Below are positions 1 to 9,888 of a stretch of DNA of 59,344 bases, piece by piece. The notes under the pieces were generated by a model. It had not been told where the DNA came from and made no database searches. It worked only from the letters and a program-made list of their open reading frames with translations. Origin of the DNA: Thermoanaerobaculia bacterium (lineage in GTDB: Bacteria; Acidobacteriota; Thermoanaerobaculia; Multivoradales; Multivoraceae); the NCBI GenBank assembly GCA_022826745.1, contig JAJDUI010000033.1:1-59344 (forward strand), read 5' to 3'. How positions within the stretch are numbered: the stretch's first letter is position 1; every line of letters begins with the position of its first letter. The translations under genes were made by a program, and so were the position numbers.

Positions 1-132
1 CCAAACTCGAGCTGCGACGAAGTACACTCTGTCTTCACGGGTCTCTCTCCTGTGGATCTCCCAAGTCCTTGTGAATACTTGGATTATCCGCCGGAAGAGA
101 CCCGATCTCAAATCCCCGGTGAGATATCCGGG
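1..132. other. Left-edge non-coding stretch
   Basis: No convincing gene is seen. The stretch lies downstream of feoB, which is read on the minus strand. It holds a 6-bp inverted repeat (CCAAGT at 61-66, ACTTGG at 77-82) and a 5-bp one next to the feoB stop (CCCGG/CCGGG, about 115-132). Neither has a clear U-tract, so a terminator is only possible. Confidence 0.4.
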
Positions 133-2433
133 CTAGCTCAAGGCTCGCCAGATCTGGGCGACGGCGAAGCAGAGCACGAAGCCGAGGGCAACGGGTAGCA
201 GGGCCGAGACCGCCGTCCAACGGACGCTGCGGGTTTCCTTCCAGATCGTGTACAGCGTCGTCGAACACGGGTTGTGCACGAGGGAGAAGAGCATCAGGCA
301 GACGGCGGTCAGCAGAGTGAAGCCACCTGCCTCGAGGACGCCCGCGGTGGCGACCTCGGAGTCCAGCTCGAACATGACGCCGGCGCCCGCGCCGACACCC
401 GGCACGCCGGCCACGAGCACGGTCAGCATGAGAATCGTCGGGATCACGATCTCGTTGGCCGGGATCGCGATGATGTAGGCGACGAGGATGATCCCGGTCA
501 GGCCAAGAGCGAAGCCGAACGGGTCGAGGGCCCCGATCAGGCCCTCGGCCAGCGATGCCTCGCCGGCGCGGATGTTGCTGAGCAGCCAGATGACCGCCCC
601 GGCGGGCGCGGCGAAGATCACCGCCCGCCAGAGCACGATCAGCGTCCGGTCGATGATCGACGTGTAGATCGTCTGCAGCACCCGTGGCGGCCGGTAGGGC
701 GGCAGCTCGAGCGAGAAGGCGGACGCTTCGCCTCGCAGGACGGTGCGCGACAGGAACCAGGAGACGGCGAAGGTCAGCACGACGCCCAGCACGGCGACCG
801 CGACGACGGAGAGCGCCGAGACCGCGCCCGCGACGTGCGCCGGCACGAGGCCGCCGATGAAGATCGAGGCAACGAGAATCTGGGTCGGCCAGCGGCCGTT
901 GCAGAGCGAGAAGTTGTTCGTGATGATCGCGATCAGACGCTCGCGCGGGCTGTCGATGATGCGCGTGGAGACGACCGCCGCCGCGTTGCAGCCCCAGCCC
1001 ATGGCCATCGTCAGGGCCTGCTTGCCGTGGGCGCCGACGCGGTGGAACATCCGGTCGAGGTTGAACGCCACCCGCGGCAGGTAGCCGAAGTCCTCGAGCA
1101 GCGTGAACAGCGGGAAGAAGATCGCCATCGGCGGCAGCATCACCGCGACGACCCAGGCGGTGGCCAGATAGACGCCGTCGATCAGGAGGCCGTCGAGCCA
1201 CCAGACCAGGCCGAACGCGCCGGCAACGTCCTTCAGCAGCGGATGCACGGTGTCGATCAGAAGCGACGCCAGCATGGACGATGGCACGTTGGCGACGGCG
1301 ATCGTCAACCAGAACACGACCGTCAGCATGAGCAGCATCAGCGGGAAACCGAACACGCGGCTGGTGACCAGGCGGTCGAGCCGGGCGTCGAAGTCGAAGC
1401 GGCGGCGCTCCCCGTCGCGGGAGACGGCGCGGTCGGCGATCCGGGCGGCCTCGGCATAGACCGCTTCGGTCAGGGCCTGGTGGAAGTTCCGGCCCACTCC
1501 CCATCGCAGTTGGCCCGCGAGTTCGAGCACCGCAGCGCGCGCCGCGGGGTCGGCGGCAATGTCGGGCTCCGCCAGTTCGGCGGCGGCCGCCCGGGTCGCC
1601 TCCGGTTCGGCGACCGCCGGCGGGACGGACTCGTCGCCGTCCTCCCGTACTCCCAGGTCAACGAGTTCCGCCAGCGAACCGCTCTCCACCGCAGCAGCCA
1701 GGGTGCGGTCGCCATCGAGCAGCCGGAGAGCGACCCACTGCGGATTCGGCAGCGTGGGGAACGCATCCTGGATCGCTCCGGACAACCGGCGGGTCGCCTC
1801 GCTCAGCACCGGGGATCGGCCGCCGACCCGCCGCGGCCGGCAACGGTAGGAACCCGTCGCCACCTCCGCGACGACGCGGTTCAGTTCCTCGAGTCCCTCG
1901 CCGGAGCGCGCCGCCGTCGCCACCACCGGCACGCCGAGATCCCGCGCCAGGCGCCGCGCGTCGACCGTCAGCCCCTTGCGCCGCGCCTCGTCCATCAGGT
2001 TGAGGCAGACGACCGCACGGTCCGTGATCTCCAGCACCTGGAGCGCCAGGTTCAGGTTCCGCTCCAGGCGCGTCGCATCGACCACGATCACCGTCACGTC
2101 CGGCCGGCCGAAGAGAATGAAGTCGCGGGCGGTTTCCTCGTCGAGACTGGACGAGAGCAGGGAGTAGGTCCCCGGCAGGTCGACCAGCTTGTAGCGGTCG
2201 CCGCCGTACTCGAAACCGCCCTCCGCGCGGGTCACCGTCTTGCCGGGCCAGTTGCCGGTGTGCTGGCGCAGGCCGGTCAGGGCGTTGAAGACCGTGCTCT
2301 TTCCCGTGTTCGGGTTGCCGGCCAGGGCGACGACGTCGTCCCAGTCGCTCATGTCGACGCCGAGCCGGACGAGGTTGCCCAGGTGATGCGCCGGGCAGTT
2401 GGCGCAGTCGTGCGCGAGCGCTGGCTGGGTCAT
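133..2433 (-). CDS. feoB: Ferrous iron transporter FeoB
   Basis: FeoB imports Fe(II) through the inner membrane and is controlled by its own N-terminal GTPase domain. In this 766-residue protein the G1 loop GNPNTGKS is at about residues 39-46, the G3 motif DLPG at 85-88 and the G4 motif NLMD at 145-148. A helical spacer region follows, then a polytopic membrane domain from about residue 350 with the two Gate regions; this is the usual full length. A CxxC pair (C10, C13) sits before the G domain. The ATG overlaps the stop of the upstream regulator gene by four bases (ATGA, 2430-2433), so the two are translationally coupled. There is no separate feoA: the FeoA function appears to be fused to that regulator. 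Confidence 0.97.
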   Translation of the reverse strand: MTQPALAHDCANCPAHHLGNLVRLGVDMSDWDDVVALAGNPNTGKSTVFNALTGLRQHTGNWPGKTVTRAEGGFEYGGDRYKLVDLPGTYSLLSSSLDEETARDFILFGRPDVTVIVVDATRLERNLNLALQVLEITDRAVVCLNLMDEARRKGLTVDARRLARDLGVPVVATAARSGEGLEELNRVVAEVATGSYRCRPRRVGGRSPVLSEATRRLSGAIQDAFPTLPNPQWVALRLLDGDRTLAAAVESGSLAELVDLGVREDGDESVPPAVAEPEATRAAAAELAEPDIAADPAARAAVLELAGQLRWGVGRNFHQALTEAVYAEAARIADRAVSRDGERRRFDFDARLDRLVTSRVFGFPLMLLMLTVVFWLTIAVANVPSSMLASLLIDTVHPLLKDVAGAFGLVWWLDGLLIDGVYLATAWVVAVMLPPMAIFFPLFTLLEDFGYLPRVAFNLDRMFHRVGAHGKQALTMAMGWGCNAAAVVSTRIIDSPRERLIAIITNNFSLCNGRWPTQILVASIFIGGLVPAHVAGAVSALSVVAVAVLGVVLTFAVSWFLSRTVLRGEASAFSLELPPYRPPRVLQTIYTSIIDRTLIVLWRAVIFAAPAGAVIWLLSNIRAGEASLAEGLIGALDPFGFALGLTGIILVAYIIAIPANEIVIPTILMLTVLVAGVPGVGAGAGVMFELDSEVATAGVLEAGGFTLLTAVCLMLFSLVHNPCSTTLYTIWKETRSVRWTAVSALLPVALGFVLCFAVAQIWRALS

Positions 2434-3476
2434 GCCGACGCCTCCTGCGCGAGCTGCCGCACCTGGATCTGATCGGCCTGCGACCGGCGCAGCGCGATGA
2501 CCGCGCCACGCACCCGGTAGGCGACCGGATCACCCGAGGGGCTGGCCATCTTCGCTTCCACCAGGGTGCCCGGAAGCAGGCCCAGGTCGAGCAGCCGGCG
2601 ACGCTCCATGCCGCGGCAGAAGCGGGAGAAGCCGACCACCAGCGCCTGCTCGCCGACGGCGACGTCCGACAGCGATCCGGTGGCGTCAGCCGCTGCCGAG
2701 GTTCCGTCGGAGGCGTCCTCCACGGCCCGAATGGCGAAGATGTTCGCCGCGATGACCGGCGCCAGCACCACCTCGTCCAGGTCGGCCTCGAAGCGGATGC
2801 GCTCGGCCGCCACGGATGCGATGCGCAGCCTCATGCCGGGATGCACGCCCTCGGCGACCAATTGCGCGTAGATCGCGGCGGGCTCGTCCTCGACGTGGAC
2901 GACTTCGACCTCGTCGCCGGCCTCGAAGTCCGTCAGCGCGCGGCCGGCTCGCGGCGGCAGGTCGCCTTCCTCGGTCGGGATCGGGTCGCCGTGCGGGTCG
3001 AACGGCGGATGGCCCAGCCGCACCGACAGTTCCTCGGCCTGCTCGGCGGACGTCCTGTGCTCCCGGCGTTCCGCCTCCGGGTGCCAGCGTTCCGGCTCCA
3101 GCCCCGTCTCGTCCGCGAGGTATCGCTCCCACAGCCGGTGAATGCGGATGACGCGCAACGCCTCGCTGCGTCCTTCCGCGGTCAGCCGGAAGCCTCCTTC
3201 CGCCGACACGATGAGGCCCAGCCTCTCCATGCGGGCGAGGAGTTCAGTGCTGCGCCGGCCGCCGAGCCGTAACACGCCGACGAGACTCTGATGGGTGGCC
3301 TGACGTCCCTGGTACTCGCAGTCGAAGAGGTGCTTCAGCGCGTCCTCGGTGCGGGCCCGCTGCAGCGTCCGCCAACCGAAGCGCCAGCGCCAGAGCCAAC
3401 CGTGGTCGGGACGCGCCACGAGGACGGCCAGCGCGATAACGGCGGCAAGGACGACGAGGGCAAGGAGAGGGTTCAT
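2430..3476 (-). CDS. Membrane-anchored DtxR-type metal regulator with two FeoA domains
   Basis: This 348-residue protein begins with one hydrophobic helix (about 3-22). It continues with a winged-helix DNA-binding region (about 35-105), a DtxR-like dimerisation segment rich in His and Glu (about 105-150), and two FeoA/SH3-like domains (about 170-250 and 267-340). Members of the DtxR/MntR family repress metal-uptake genes when Fe or Mn is bound; FeoA domains act as co-repressor-sensing modules or bind FeoB. It is the first gene of a two-gene operon with feoB. The N-terminal membrane helix is unusual for this family and suggests a regulator tethered at the membrane, or a protein whose main job is to be FeoB's FeoA partner. 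A palindrome at 3532-3545, upstream of this gene, is the likely operator. The metal specificity cannot be read from the sequence. Confidence 0.85.
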   Translation of the reverse strand: MNPLLALVVLAAVIALAVLVARPDHGWLWRWRFGWRTLQRARTEDALKHLFDCEYQGRQATHQSLVGVLRLGGRRSTELLARMERLGLIVSAEGGFRLTAEGRSEALRVIRIHRLWERYLADETGLEPERWHPEAERREHRTSAEQAEELSVRLGHPPFDPHGDPIPTEEGDLPPRAGRALTDFEAGDEVEVVHVEDEPAAIYAQLVAEGVHPGMRLRIASVAAERIRFEADLDEVVLAPVIAANIFAIRAVEDASDGTSAAADATGSLSDVAVGEQALVVGFSRFCRGMERRRLLDLGLLPGTLVEAKMASPSGDPVAYRVRGAVIALRRSQADQIQVRQLAQEASA

Positions 3477-3531
3477 GTCGGTTAGATGCGGGCAGCCGCC
3501 GGATCGGCGTTCGCTTCCGCGAATCAGATTT

Positions 3532-3545
3532 TTAGTCTACACTAA
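3532..3545. promoter_or_regulatory. Candidate DtxR/MntR-type operator in the feo/permease divergent promoter
   Basis: TTAGT-CTAC-ACTAA is an inverted repeat with 5-bp perfect arms. It lies in the 111-bp region between the minus-strand regulator-feoB operon and the plus-strand metal permease. The TTAG/CTAA arms resemble boxes bound by DtxR-family repressors (family knowledge). TACACT inside it (3538-3543) could be a plus-strand -10 element, so a bound repressor would block both directions. Binding is inferred. Confidence 0.55.
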
Positions 3546-3587
3546 CAATCGCCCGGTCGGATCGCCGCTAGCGATAGGGTAAACACG

Positions 3588-4832
3588 ATGGTCAGCTACG
3601 CACAGGCGACGTGGGAGGTGCTCATCGAGCTCGCGCCCTGGCTTCTGTTCGGAACGCTGCTCGCCGCCCTCCTCCACGTCCTCCTGCCGAAGAACCTGGT
3701 CCGCCGGCAGCTCAGCGGCTACGGCGGAACGCTGAAGGCGGTGGTTCTCGGGGTACCGCTGCCTCTCTGCTCGTGCGGCGTGATTCCGGCCGGCATCGGC
3801 CTCCGCCGCACCGGCGCGAGCAGTGGTTCCGCGATGGGCTTCCTCATCAGCACGCCGCAGACGGGAGTCGACTCCATCCTCGTCAGCGCCAGCTTCCTCG
3901 GCTGGCCCTTCGCCCTGTTCAAGGTCGCGGCGGCGGCGGTCACCGGCGTCGCCGGCGGCTGGTGGGTCGAGGCGATGAAGGATGAAGTCCCCACTGACGA
4001 AGCGGTCGCGGACGACGGCGGCGGCGAGGACGACGCAGGGGCCGTCCGGAAGATCTCGGAGATGGTTGCCCACGGCAACGAACTGCTGCAGAGCATCTGG
4101 CGGTGGCTGGCGGTCGGCGTGCTGGTCTCCGCCGCCATCGAGGTGCTCCTGCCGCAACAGGCCTGGCTCGATCTCGCCGCCCTGGGAACGCTCGGCGCCG
4201 CGACGGCCGCGCTCGTCGTCTCCCTGCCCCTCTACGTCTGCGCGACCGCCTCCGTCCCGATTGCCGCCGCGCTGGTCGGGAACGGACTGCCCCTGGGAGC
4301 GGCCCTCGTCTTCCTCATGGCCGGCCCGGCGACGAACGTCGCGACCGTCGGCGCCGTCTACCGGGCGTTCGGCCGCAAGGCGACGGCGGCGTACCTCGCG
4401 ACGGTGATCTTCGGAAGCATCGCCTTCGCTCTCCTCTTCGAGTGGCTGATCGGCGGCGCGACGCTCGGAGGAAGCGGCACGCACGAGCACGGCGACACCT
4501 GGTGGGCCGTCGCCTCCGCCGCGCTGCTCGTCGCGCTGTTCGGCTGGTTCGCCGCCCAGGAGTTCGGTCGCTGGCGGCGGAACGCAAGGGCGGACCGCTG
4601 GGCCGCCGAACAGGTGGCGGCCGGCGAGCCGGGCGGCAGGGCCGTGGAAATCGCCGTGACCGGAATGACCTGCGGCCACTGCGTGGAAACCGTCGAGTCC
4701 GCCCTGCTCGCCTCGCCCGGGGTGCAGGCCGCCCGCGTCGACCTCTCGGGCGGCACCGCGACGATCTGGGGAGCGGCGTCCGCCTCCTCCCTCAAGGCAG
4801 CCGTCCAGGACGCGGGCTTCGGAACTCCCTGA
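3588..4832 (+). CDS. SO_0444-type heavy-metal efflux permease with C-terminal HMA domain
   Basis: This 414-residue inner-membrane protein has two blocks of hydrophobic helices, with a CSC motif (C61, C63) in the first, after PLPL. Its C-terminal cytoplasmic heavy-metal-associated domain (about 345-412) carries the metal-binding motif GMTCGHC (C362, C365). The permease block matches the family described as SO_0444-type Cu/Zn efflux transporters, related to ArsP permeases. The HMA domain probably delivers Cu(I) or Zn(II) to the pore. It is divergent from the iron regulator-feoB operon and shares an operator-like palindrome with it, so its expression is likely metal-dependent. The substrate ion is not certain. 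Confidence 0.85.
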   Translation: MVSYAQATWEVLIELAPWLLFGTLLAALLHVLLPKNLVRRQLSGYGGTLKAVVLGVPLPLCSCGVIPAGIGLRRTGASSGSAMGFLISTPQTGVDSILVSASFLGWPFALFKVAAAAVTGVAGGWWVEAMKDEVPTDEAVADDGGGEDDAGAVRKISEMVAHGNELLQSIWRWLAVGVLVSAAIEVLLPQQAWLDLAALGTLGAATAALVVSLPLYVCATASVPIAAALVGNGLPLGAALVFLMAGPATNVATVGAVYRAFGRKATAAYLATVIFGSIAFALLFEWLIGGATLGGSGTHEHGDTWWAVASAALLVALFGWFAAQEFGRWRRNARADRWAAEQVAAGEPGGRAVEIAVTGMTCGHCVETVESALLASPGVQAARVDLSGGTATIWGAASASSLKAAVQDAGFGTP

Positions 4833-4905
4833 ACCGTCCGCCGCGCCGCAGTCGTTTCTCCCGTTTGCACGCGAAGCCTCCGGGACATAACCTTCGCGCG
4901 CGGAC

Positions 4906-6033
4906 ATGAAAGCCGGAGTCGTACGCGAAACGCATCCGGGAGAACGCCGGGTCGCCCTGGTTCCCGAGAGCGTCGCCCGAATCAACGCCAAGGGTGTCGA
5001 CTTCCTGGTCGAAACCGGCGCCGGCGCAGCGGCCGGTTTCGACGACGACGCGTACCGCGATGCCGGCGCGGAGATCGCCGCGACGGCCGGCGACGTGCTC
5101 GAGTCAGCCGACCTCGTGGTCCGCGTCCAGGCGCCCGACTCCGCCGAGATCGAGGCGTCGAAGGCGGGCGCGGCGGTTGTCGGCCTGCTCTTCCCGCTGA
5201 CCGCCGCGGCGATGGTGCAGCAACTGCGCGACGCCCGGCTCACCGCGATCGCGCTCGACCGGATCCCCCGCGTCACGCTCGCTCAATCGATGGACGTGCT
5301 GAGTTCGCAGAGCACGGTCGCCGGCTACCGCGCCGCGGTGCTCGCGGCCTACCGCCTGCCCCAGTTCTTCCCGCTGCTGATGACGGCTGCCGGACGCATC
5401 GACCCGGCCCGCGTCCTGGTTCTCGGCGCCGGCGTCGCCGGGTTGCAGGCCATCGCCACCGCTCACCGGCTGGGCGCGGTCGTCGAGGCCTACGACGTGC
5501 GCGCCGTCGTCAAGGAGCAGGTCGAGAGTCTGGGCGCCAGCTTCGTCGAGGTCCCCGCGATCGAGGACGCCGAGACGGAGGGCGGCTACGCCCGGGAGGT
5601 CTCGGAGGAGAGCCAGCGGCGGGCGAACGAGGTGATCGCCGAGCGCCTGCGCTCGACCGACGCCTGCATCACGACGGCGTTGATCCCCGGGCGCCCGGCG
5701 CCCAGGCTGATCACCGCCGAGATGGTCGAGGGCATGCCGCACGGCTCGCTGGTCGTCGATCTGGCCGCCGAACAGGGCGGCAACTGCGAGCTGACGAAAC
5801 CGGGCGAAGAGATCAACGTGAACGGCGTCACCGTGCTGGGCCCGCTCAACCTGGCCAGCGACCTGGCCGCGGACGCCAGCCGCATGTTCTCGCGCAACGC
5901 CGAGAAGCTCGTGCTCTACCTGCTCGCCGACGGCGAGCTGAGCTTCGACTTCGAGAACGAGATCGTCAAGGGCTGCGTCGTCACCCACGACGGCGAGATC
6001 GTCGACGAACAGGTCGCCGAAGCACTGGCCTGA
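4906..6033 (+). CDS. pntAA: NAD(P) transhydrogenase subunit alpha, NAD-binding part
   Basis: This is the cytoplasmic domain I of the proton-translocating transhydrogenase, which binds NAD(H) and passes hydride to NADP+. The 375-residue protein opens with the alanine-dehydrogenase/PNT N-terminal domain (KAGVVRETHPGERRVALVPE) and has a Rossmann nucleotide fold with VLGAGVAGLQA in the middle. Length matches the split three-subunit form (domain I alone). It is first in pntAA-pntAB-pntB, with 46 bases to the next gene. It ends with a short C-terminal extension after the usual end of the domain. Confidence 0.95.
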   Translation: MKAGVVRETHPGERRVALVPESVARINAKGVDFLVETGAGAAAGFDDDAYRDAGAEIAATAGDVLESADLVVRVQAPDSAEIEASKAGAAVVGLLFPLTAAAMVQQLRDARLTAIALDRIPRVTLAQSMDVLSSQSTVAGYRAAVLAAYRLPQFFPLLMTAAGRIDPARVLVLGAGVAGLQAIATAHRLGAVVEAYDVRAVVKEQVESLGASFVEVPAIEDAETEGGYAREVSEESQRRANEVIAERLRSTDACITTALIPGRPAPRLITAEMVEGMPHGSLVVDLAAEQGGNCELTKPGEEINVNGVTVLGPLNLASDLAADASRMFSRNAEKLVLYLLADGELSFDFENEIVKGCVVTHDGEIVDEQVAEALA

Positions 6034-6079
6034 CCCCACCCGTCACGGCCTGAACCCCGCGCAAGGAGGAGCAACCGAA

Positions 6080-6390
6080 ATGCTCGAGATCTTCCTTGGG
6101 CTGTACATCTTCATGCTCGCGGCCTTCGTCGGCTACGGCGTGATCAAGGGTGTACCTGCCCTGCTCCACACTCCGCTGATGGCGTTCACGAACGCGATCT
6201 CCGGCATCTCCCTGGTCGGCTCGCTGGTTGCCGCCGGCGCCCACTACAACAACGTGAGCACCGTCCTCGGCGCAATCGCCGTGCTCTGCGCGACGATCAA
6301 CGTCGTCGGCGGCTTCTGGATCACGGACCGCATGCTGCGGATGTTCAAGAAGCAGGACCCGAAGGCTGACGCGGCCGGAGACGCCGCATC

Positions 6391-6394
<4 letters not shown>
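6080..6394 (+). CDS. pntAB: NAD(P) transhydrogenase subunit alpha, membrane part
   Basis: This 104-residue protein has four predicted transmembrane segments, typical of the small membrane subunit (PntAB/PntA2) of the split transhydrogenase. It forms part of the proton channel together with the membrane domain of PntB. A strong ribosome binding site (AAGGAGGA) lies 8-10 bases before the ATG. The stop overlaps the GTG start of pntB by four bases (GTGA), so the two are translationally coupled. Confidence 0.95.
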
Positions 6395-7799
<1,405 letters not shown>

Positions 7800-7803
<4 letters not shown>

Positions 7804-8231
7804 CCGAGCCGCGGATCGAGCGGGAACGGGCGCAGCTCTCCCGGCTTCACCCGGTCGAAGTCCGGGTGAAGAGGGTTGATAACGACGTTTCGCTCCGGTG
7901 GGTTGACGATGCTGGGAACGGCGATGGCGAGGTTGCGGCCCAGGGCGGCGCCGCCGAGCCGCTGGCTGTCGGAAGCCGCCGGTTCCACCTCGAGCTGCAC
8001 GATCGAGCCGTCGGGGATCGTCAGGTCGACAATGCGCCAGGCCGGGTGATCGACTCCGAACGGGAGGCCGACCAGGACCTCCAGCAAGGCGAGGGAAGAG
8101 GTTTCGCTGCAGTAGACGGCCCGCATCCCCGGCGGGCTCCACCGGCCGCCCCTGCGGGCCGCACCGTCGCCGTTCAGGATGGTTGGAACGTCCGACGCCC
8201 ACTGTGTCCGGGCGAGCCGCCAGACCCTCAC
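7800..8231 (-). CDS. RES-domain toxin (NAD+-degrading type)
   Basis: A 143-residue RES-domain protein. RES toxins of type II toxin-antitoxin pairs act on NAD+ (phosphorolysis or hydrolysis) and stop growth. The family pattern is visible: an N-terminal VWRLAR, then GGRWSPPGMRAVYCSE with the conserved Arg, Tyr and Glu, then a helix ALLEVLV. I chose the GTG at 8231, seven bases after the antitoxin stop, because upstream codons in this frame lie inside the antitoxin gene and are not family-like. It is co-transcribed with the Xre/MbcA/ParS-type antitoxin and converges on pntB with a 4-bp overlap. Confidence 0.85.
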
Positions 8232-8238
8232 GCGAGGC

Positions 8239-8631
8239 TCACAGTGGAATGCCGTGCGCGAGACGGTGAAGGACCGTGAGGACCTCCTCCGCGCCGACTT
8301 CCGTGTCCGAGTGCTCCAGGGGCGTCTCGCCACGCAACGCGGGATTGCCGTACTTCAGCCAACGGACGGCGCTCTCGCTGTTGTAGTCGAAGAACTCGAG
8401 CGCCGCGTTGTAGACCCGGGCCAGCCGCGCGGCACGGTCGCTCTCATGCCGCGTGAGCCGTCCCTGCCTGAGCCGGCGCAGCATGGTCTGGCGGGGTATG
8501 CCGACGACTGCCACGAGCTCCAGGTCGGAGATCGACAGCAGCCGCTTCAGGTCGGCGAGGATGTTCGCGGGAGCTCCACCCCGGATTTCTTCGAGGTCGG
8601 GGATCGTCAGTGGTTGTGCGGGCGATTCCAT
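8239..8631 (-). CDS. Xre/MbcA/ParS-type antitoxin (DUF2384)
   Basis: A 130-residue antitoxin partner of the RES toxin. The N-terminal half has a helix-turn-helix (GIPRQTMLRRLRQGRLT). The C-terminal part is the DUF2384 toxin-binding domain, with the typical sequence AVRWLKYGNPALRGETPLEH and a terminal VLTVLHRLAHGIPL. The start ATG lies inside a perfect 10-bp inverted repeat (8626-8659), which is the likely autoregulatory operator. The antitoxin is first and the toxin second, as is usual for this pair. Confidence 0.88.
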   Translation of the reverse strand: MESPAQPLTIPDLEEIRGGAPANILADLKRLLSISDLELVAVVGIPRQTMLRRLRQGRLTRHESDRAARLARVYNAALEFFDYNSESAVRWLKYGNPALRGETPLEHSDTEVGAEEVLTVLHRLAHGIPL

Positions 8632-8659
8632 TTGGCACGGGAGACTGTACCAAATGGAA
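8626..8659. promoter_or_regulatory. Inverted repeat over the antitoxin start (operator)
   Basis: TTCCATTTGG (8626-8635) and CCAAATGGAA (8650-8659) are perfect 10-bp arms around a 14-bp spacer. The left arm contains the reverse complement of the antitoxin start codon (8629-8631). Type II antitoxins with an HTH commonly bind such repeats in their own promoter; binding here is inferred from position and symmetry. Confidence 0.75.
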
Positions 8660-8704
8660 CCCAGCGGCCTCGGCTCGCGCTCGCCGCTTCGCGGCATCGC
8701 GCTC

Positions 8705-8730
8705 GGTGCCGGCCAGAAGGCCGGCGCACC
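8705..8730. repeat. REP-like GC hairpin, copy 1
   Basis: A palindromic GC-rich element between pfkA and the antitoxin gene, with arms CCGGCC/GGCCGG around an AGAA loop and flanking GGTG/CACC. Read on the other strand it closely matches the hairpin at 47857-47882 and, except for the loop, that at 14358-14380. It may also act as a terminator downstream of pfkA. Confidence 0.5.
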
Positions 8731-8768
8731 GACAGTCGGAGAACCAGGAATCGCGTTGCTGGAGCGGG

Positions 8769-9851
8769 CTACTCGCCGAGGCAGATGCCTAGGTCGCGGG
8801 CGGTGGCGACGACGTCGGCTTCGAGCGGGACGCTCTTCATGCGGCTCACGGCGAGTTCGAGCGGCACGGCGCGGACGGTCGGCGGATCGAGCGACACCAT
8901 GACGCCGAACTCCCCCTCCTCGATCTGACGGACCGCCGCGGCGCCGAAGCGGAGAGCGATCAGGCGGTCGTAGGGAATCGGCTGGCCGCCGCGCTGGAGG
9001 TGGCCGAGCGTGACGGTGCGCGTCTCCTTGCCGGTGCGTTCGTGAATCTCGGCCGCGACCCGTTCGGCGACACCGCCGAGGCGTTCGACCGGACCGCCTC
9101 CGACACCCTTCGACCAGGTGAAGTCGCCACCGACGGGCCGCGCGCCTTCGGCCGCCACGACGACCGCCCAACGCCGGCCCCGCCGCTCGCGAGCCATCAG
9201 GTGGTCGCACACTTCGTCCATGTCGTAGGGAATCTCGGGAATCAGAATGACCTGGGCGGTCGCCGCGACGCCCGCGAAGAGGGCGATCCAGCCGGCGTAG
9301 CGGCCCATCAGCTCGACGACGAAGATGCGGTCGTGGGCATCGGCGGTCGAGTGGAGCCGCTCGATCGCCGCGGTCGCGACGTCGACCGCGGTGTGGAAGC
9401 CGAACGTGACGTTGGTGCCGGCCAAGTCGTTGTCGATCGTCTTCGGAACGCCGACGACAGGGATGCCGTGCTGGTGCAGCTTGAGCGCAAGCCGCATGGA
9501 ACCGTCGCCGCCGACCGCGACGAGCGCGTCCAGACCGAGGCGATGGAAACCGGCGATCGCTTCCTCCGTGAGGTCTTCCACGACGACCGAACCGTCGTCC
9601 TGCTCGACCCGGCGCTCGAACGGATTCGCGCCGCTGCGGGTGCCGAGAATCGTGCCGCCGAGGTGGGTCGTGCCGCGGACGGCGGGCCGATCGAGAATCC
9701 GGATCTGGCTGGGGTCGAAGAAGGCGCCGTAGCCGCGCAGGAGGCCGACGACCTCCCAGCCACGCCGGATAGACGCCAGGGTCACCGCCCGGATCACCGC
9801 GTTGAGGCCGGGCGCGTCGCCGCCGCCGGTGCTGATGCCGATCCGCTTCAT
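8769..9851 (-). CDS. pfkA: 6-phosphofructokinase
   Basis: Phosphorylates fructose 6-phosphate to fructose 1,6-bisphosphate in glycolysis. The 360-residue protein starts with the nucleotide loop ISTGGGDAPGLNAVIR. It has GGDGS at 114-118, PKTIDND at 136-142 and the sugar-binding EGARPVGG and HLQRGG motifs. The Gly in GGDGS is the ATP-type residue, while the Lys in PKTIDND is the residue found in PPi-dependent and group III enzymes. Group III enzymes with this Gly/Lys pair, such as the Streptomyces one, are ATP-dependent, so ATP is the likelier donor. It appears to be transcribed alone. Confidence 0.93.
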   Translation of the reverse strand: MKRIGISTGGGDAPGLNAVIRAVTLASIRRGWEVVGLLRGYGAFFDPSQIRILDRPAVRGTTHLGGTILGTRSGANPFERRVEQDDGSVVVEDLTEEAIAGFHRLGLDALVAVGGDGSMRLALKLHQHGIPVVGVPKTIDNDLAGTNVTFGFHTAVDVATAAIERLHSTADAHDRIFVVELMGRYAGWIALFAGVAATAQVILIPEIPYDMDEVCDHLMARERRGRRWAVVVAAEGARPVGGDFTWSKGVGGGPVERLGGVAERVAAEIHERTGKETRTVTLGHLQRGGQPIPYDRLIALRFGAAAVRQIEEGEFGVMVSLDPPTVRAVPLELAVSRMKSVPLEADVVATARDLGICLGE

Positions 9852-9888
9852 CGGACTGCGGAGAATCGCACATTCGCGCGGCTATCGT

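Noticed and set aside
274..2472. Long plus-strand open frame (732 codons) opposite feoB
   Set aside because: Antisense shadow of a GC-rich gene; its translation is rich in Arg, Asp, Gln and His, has no domain, and feoB is unmistakable.
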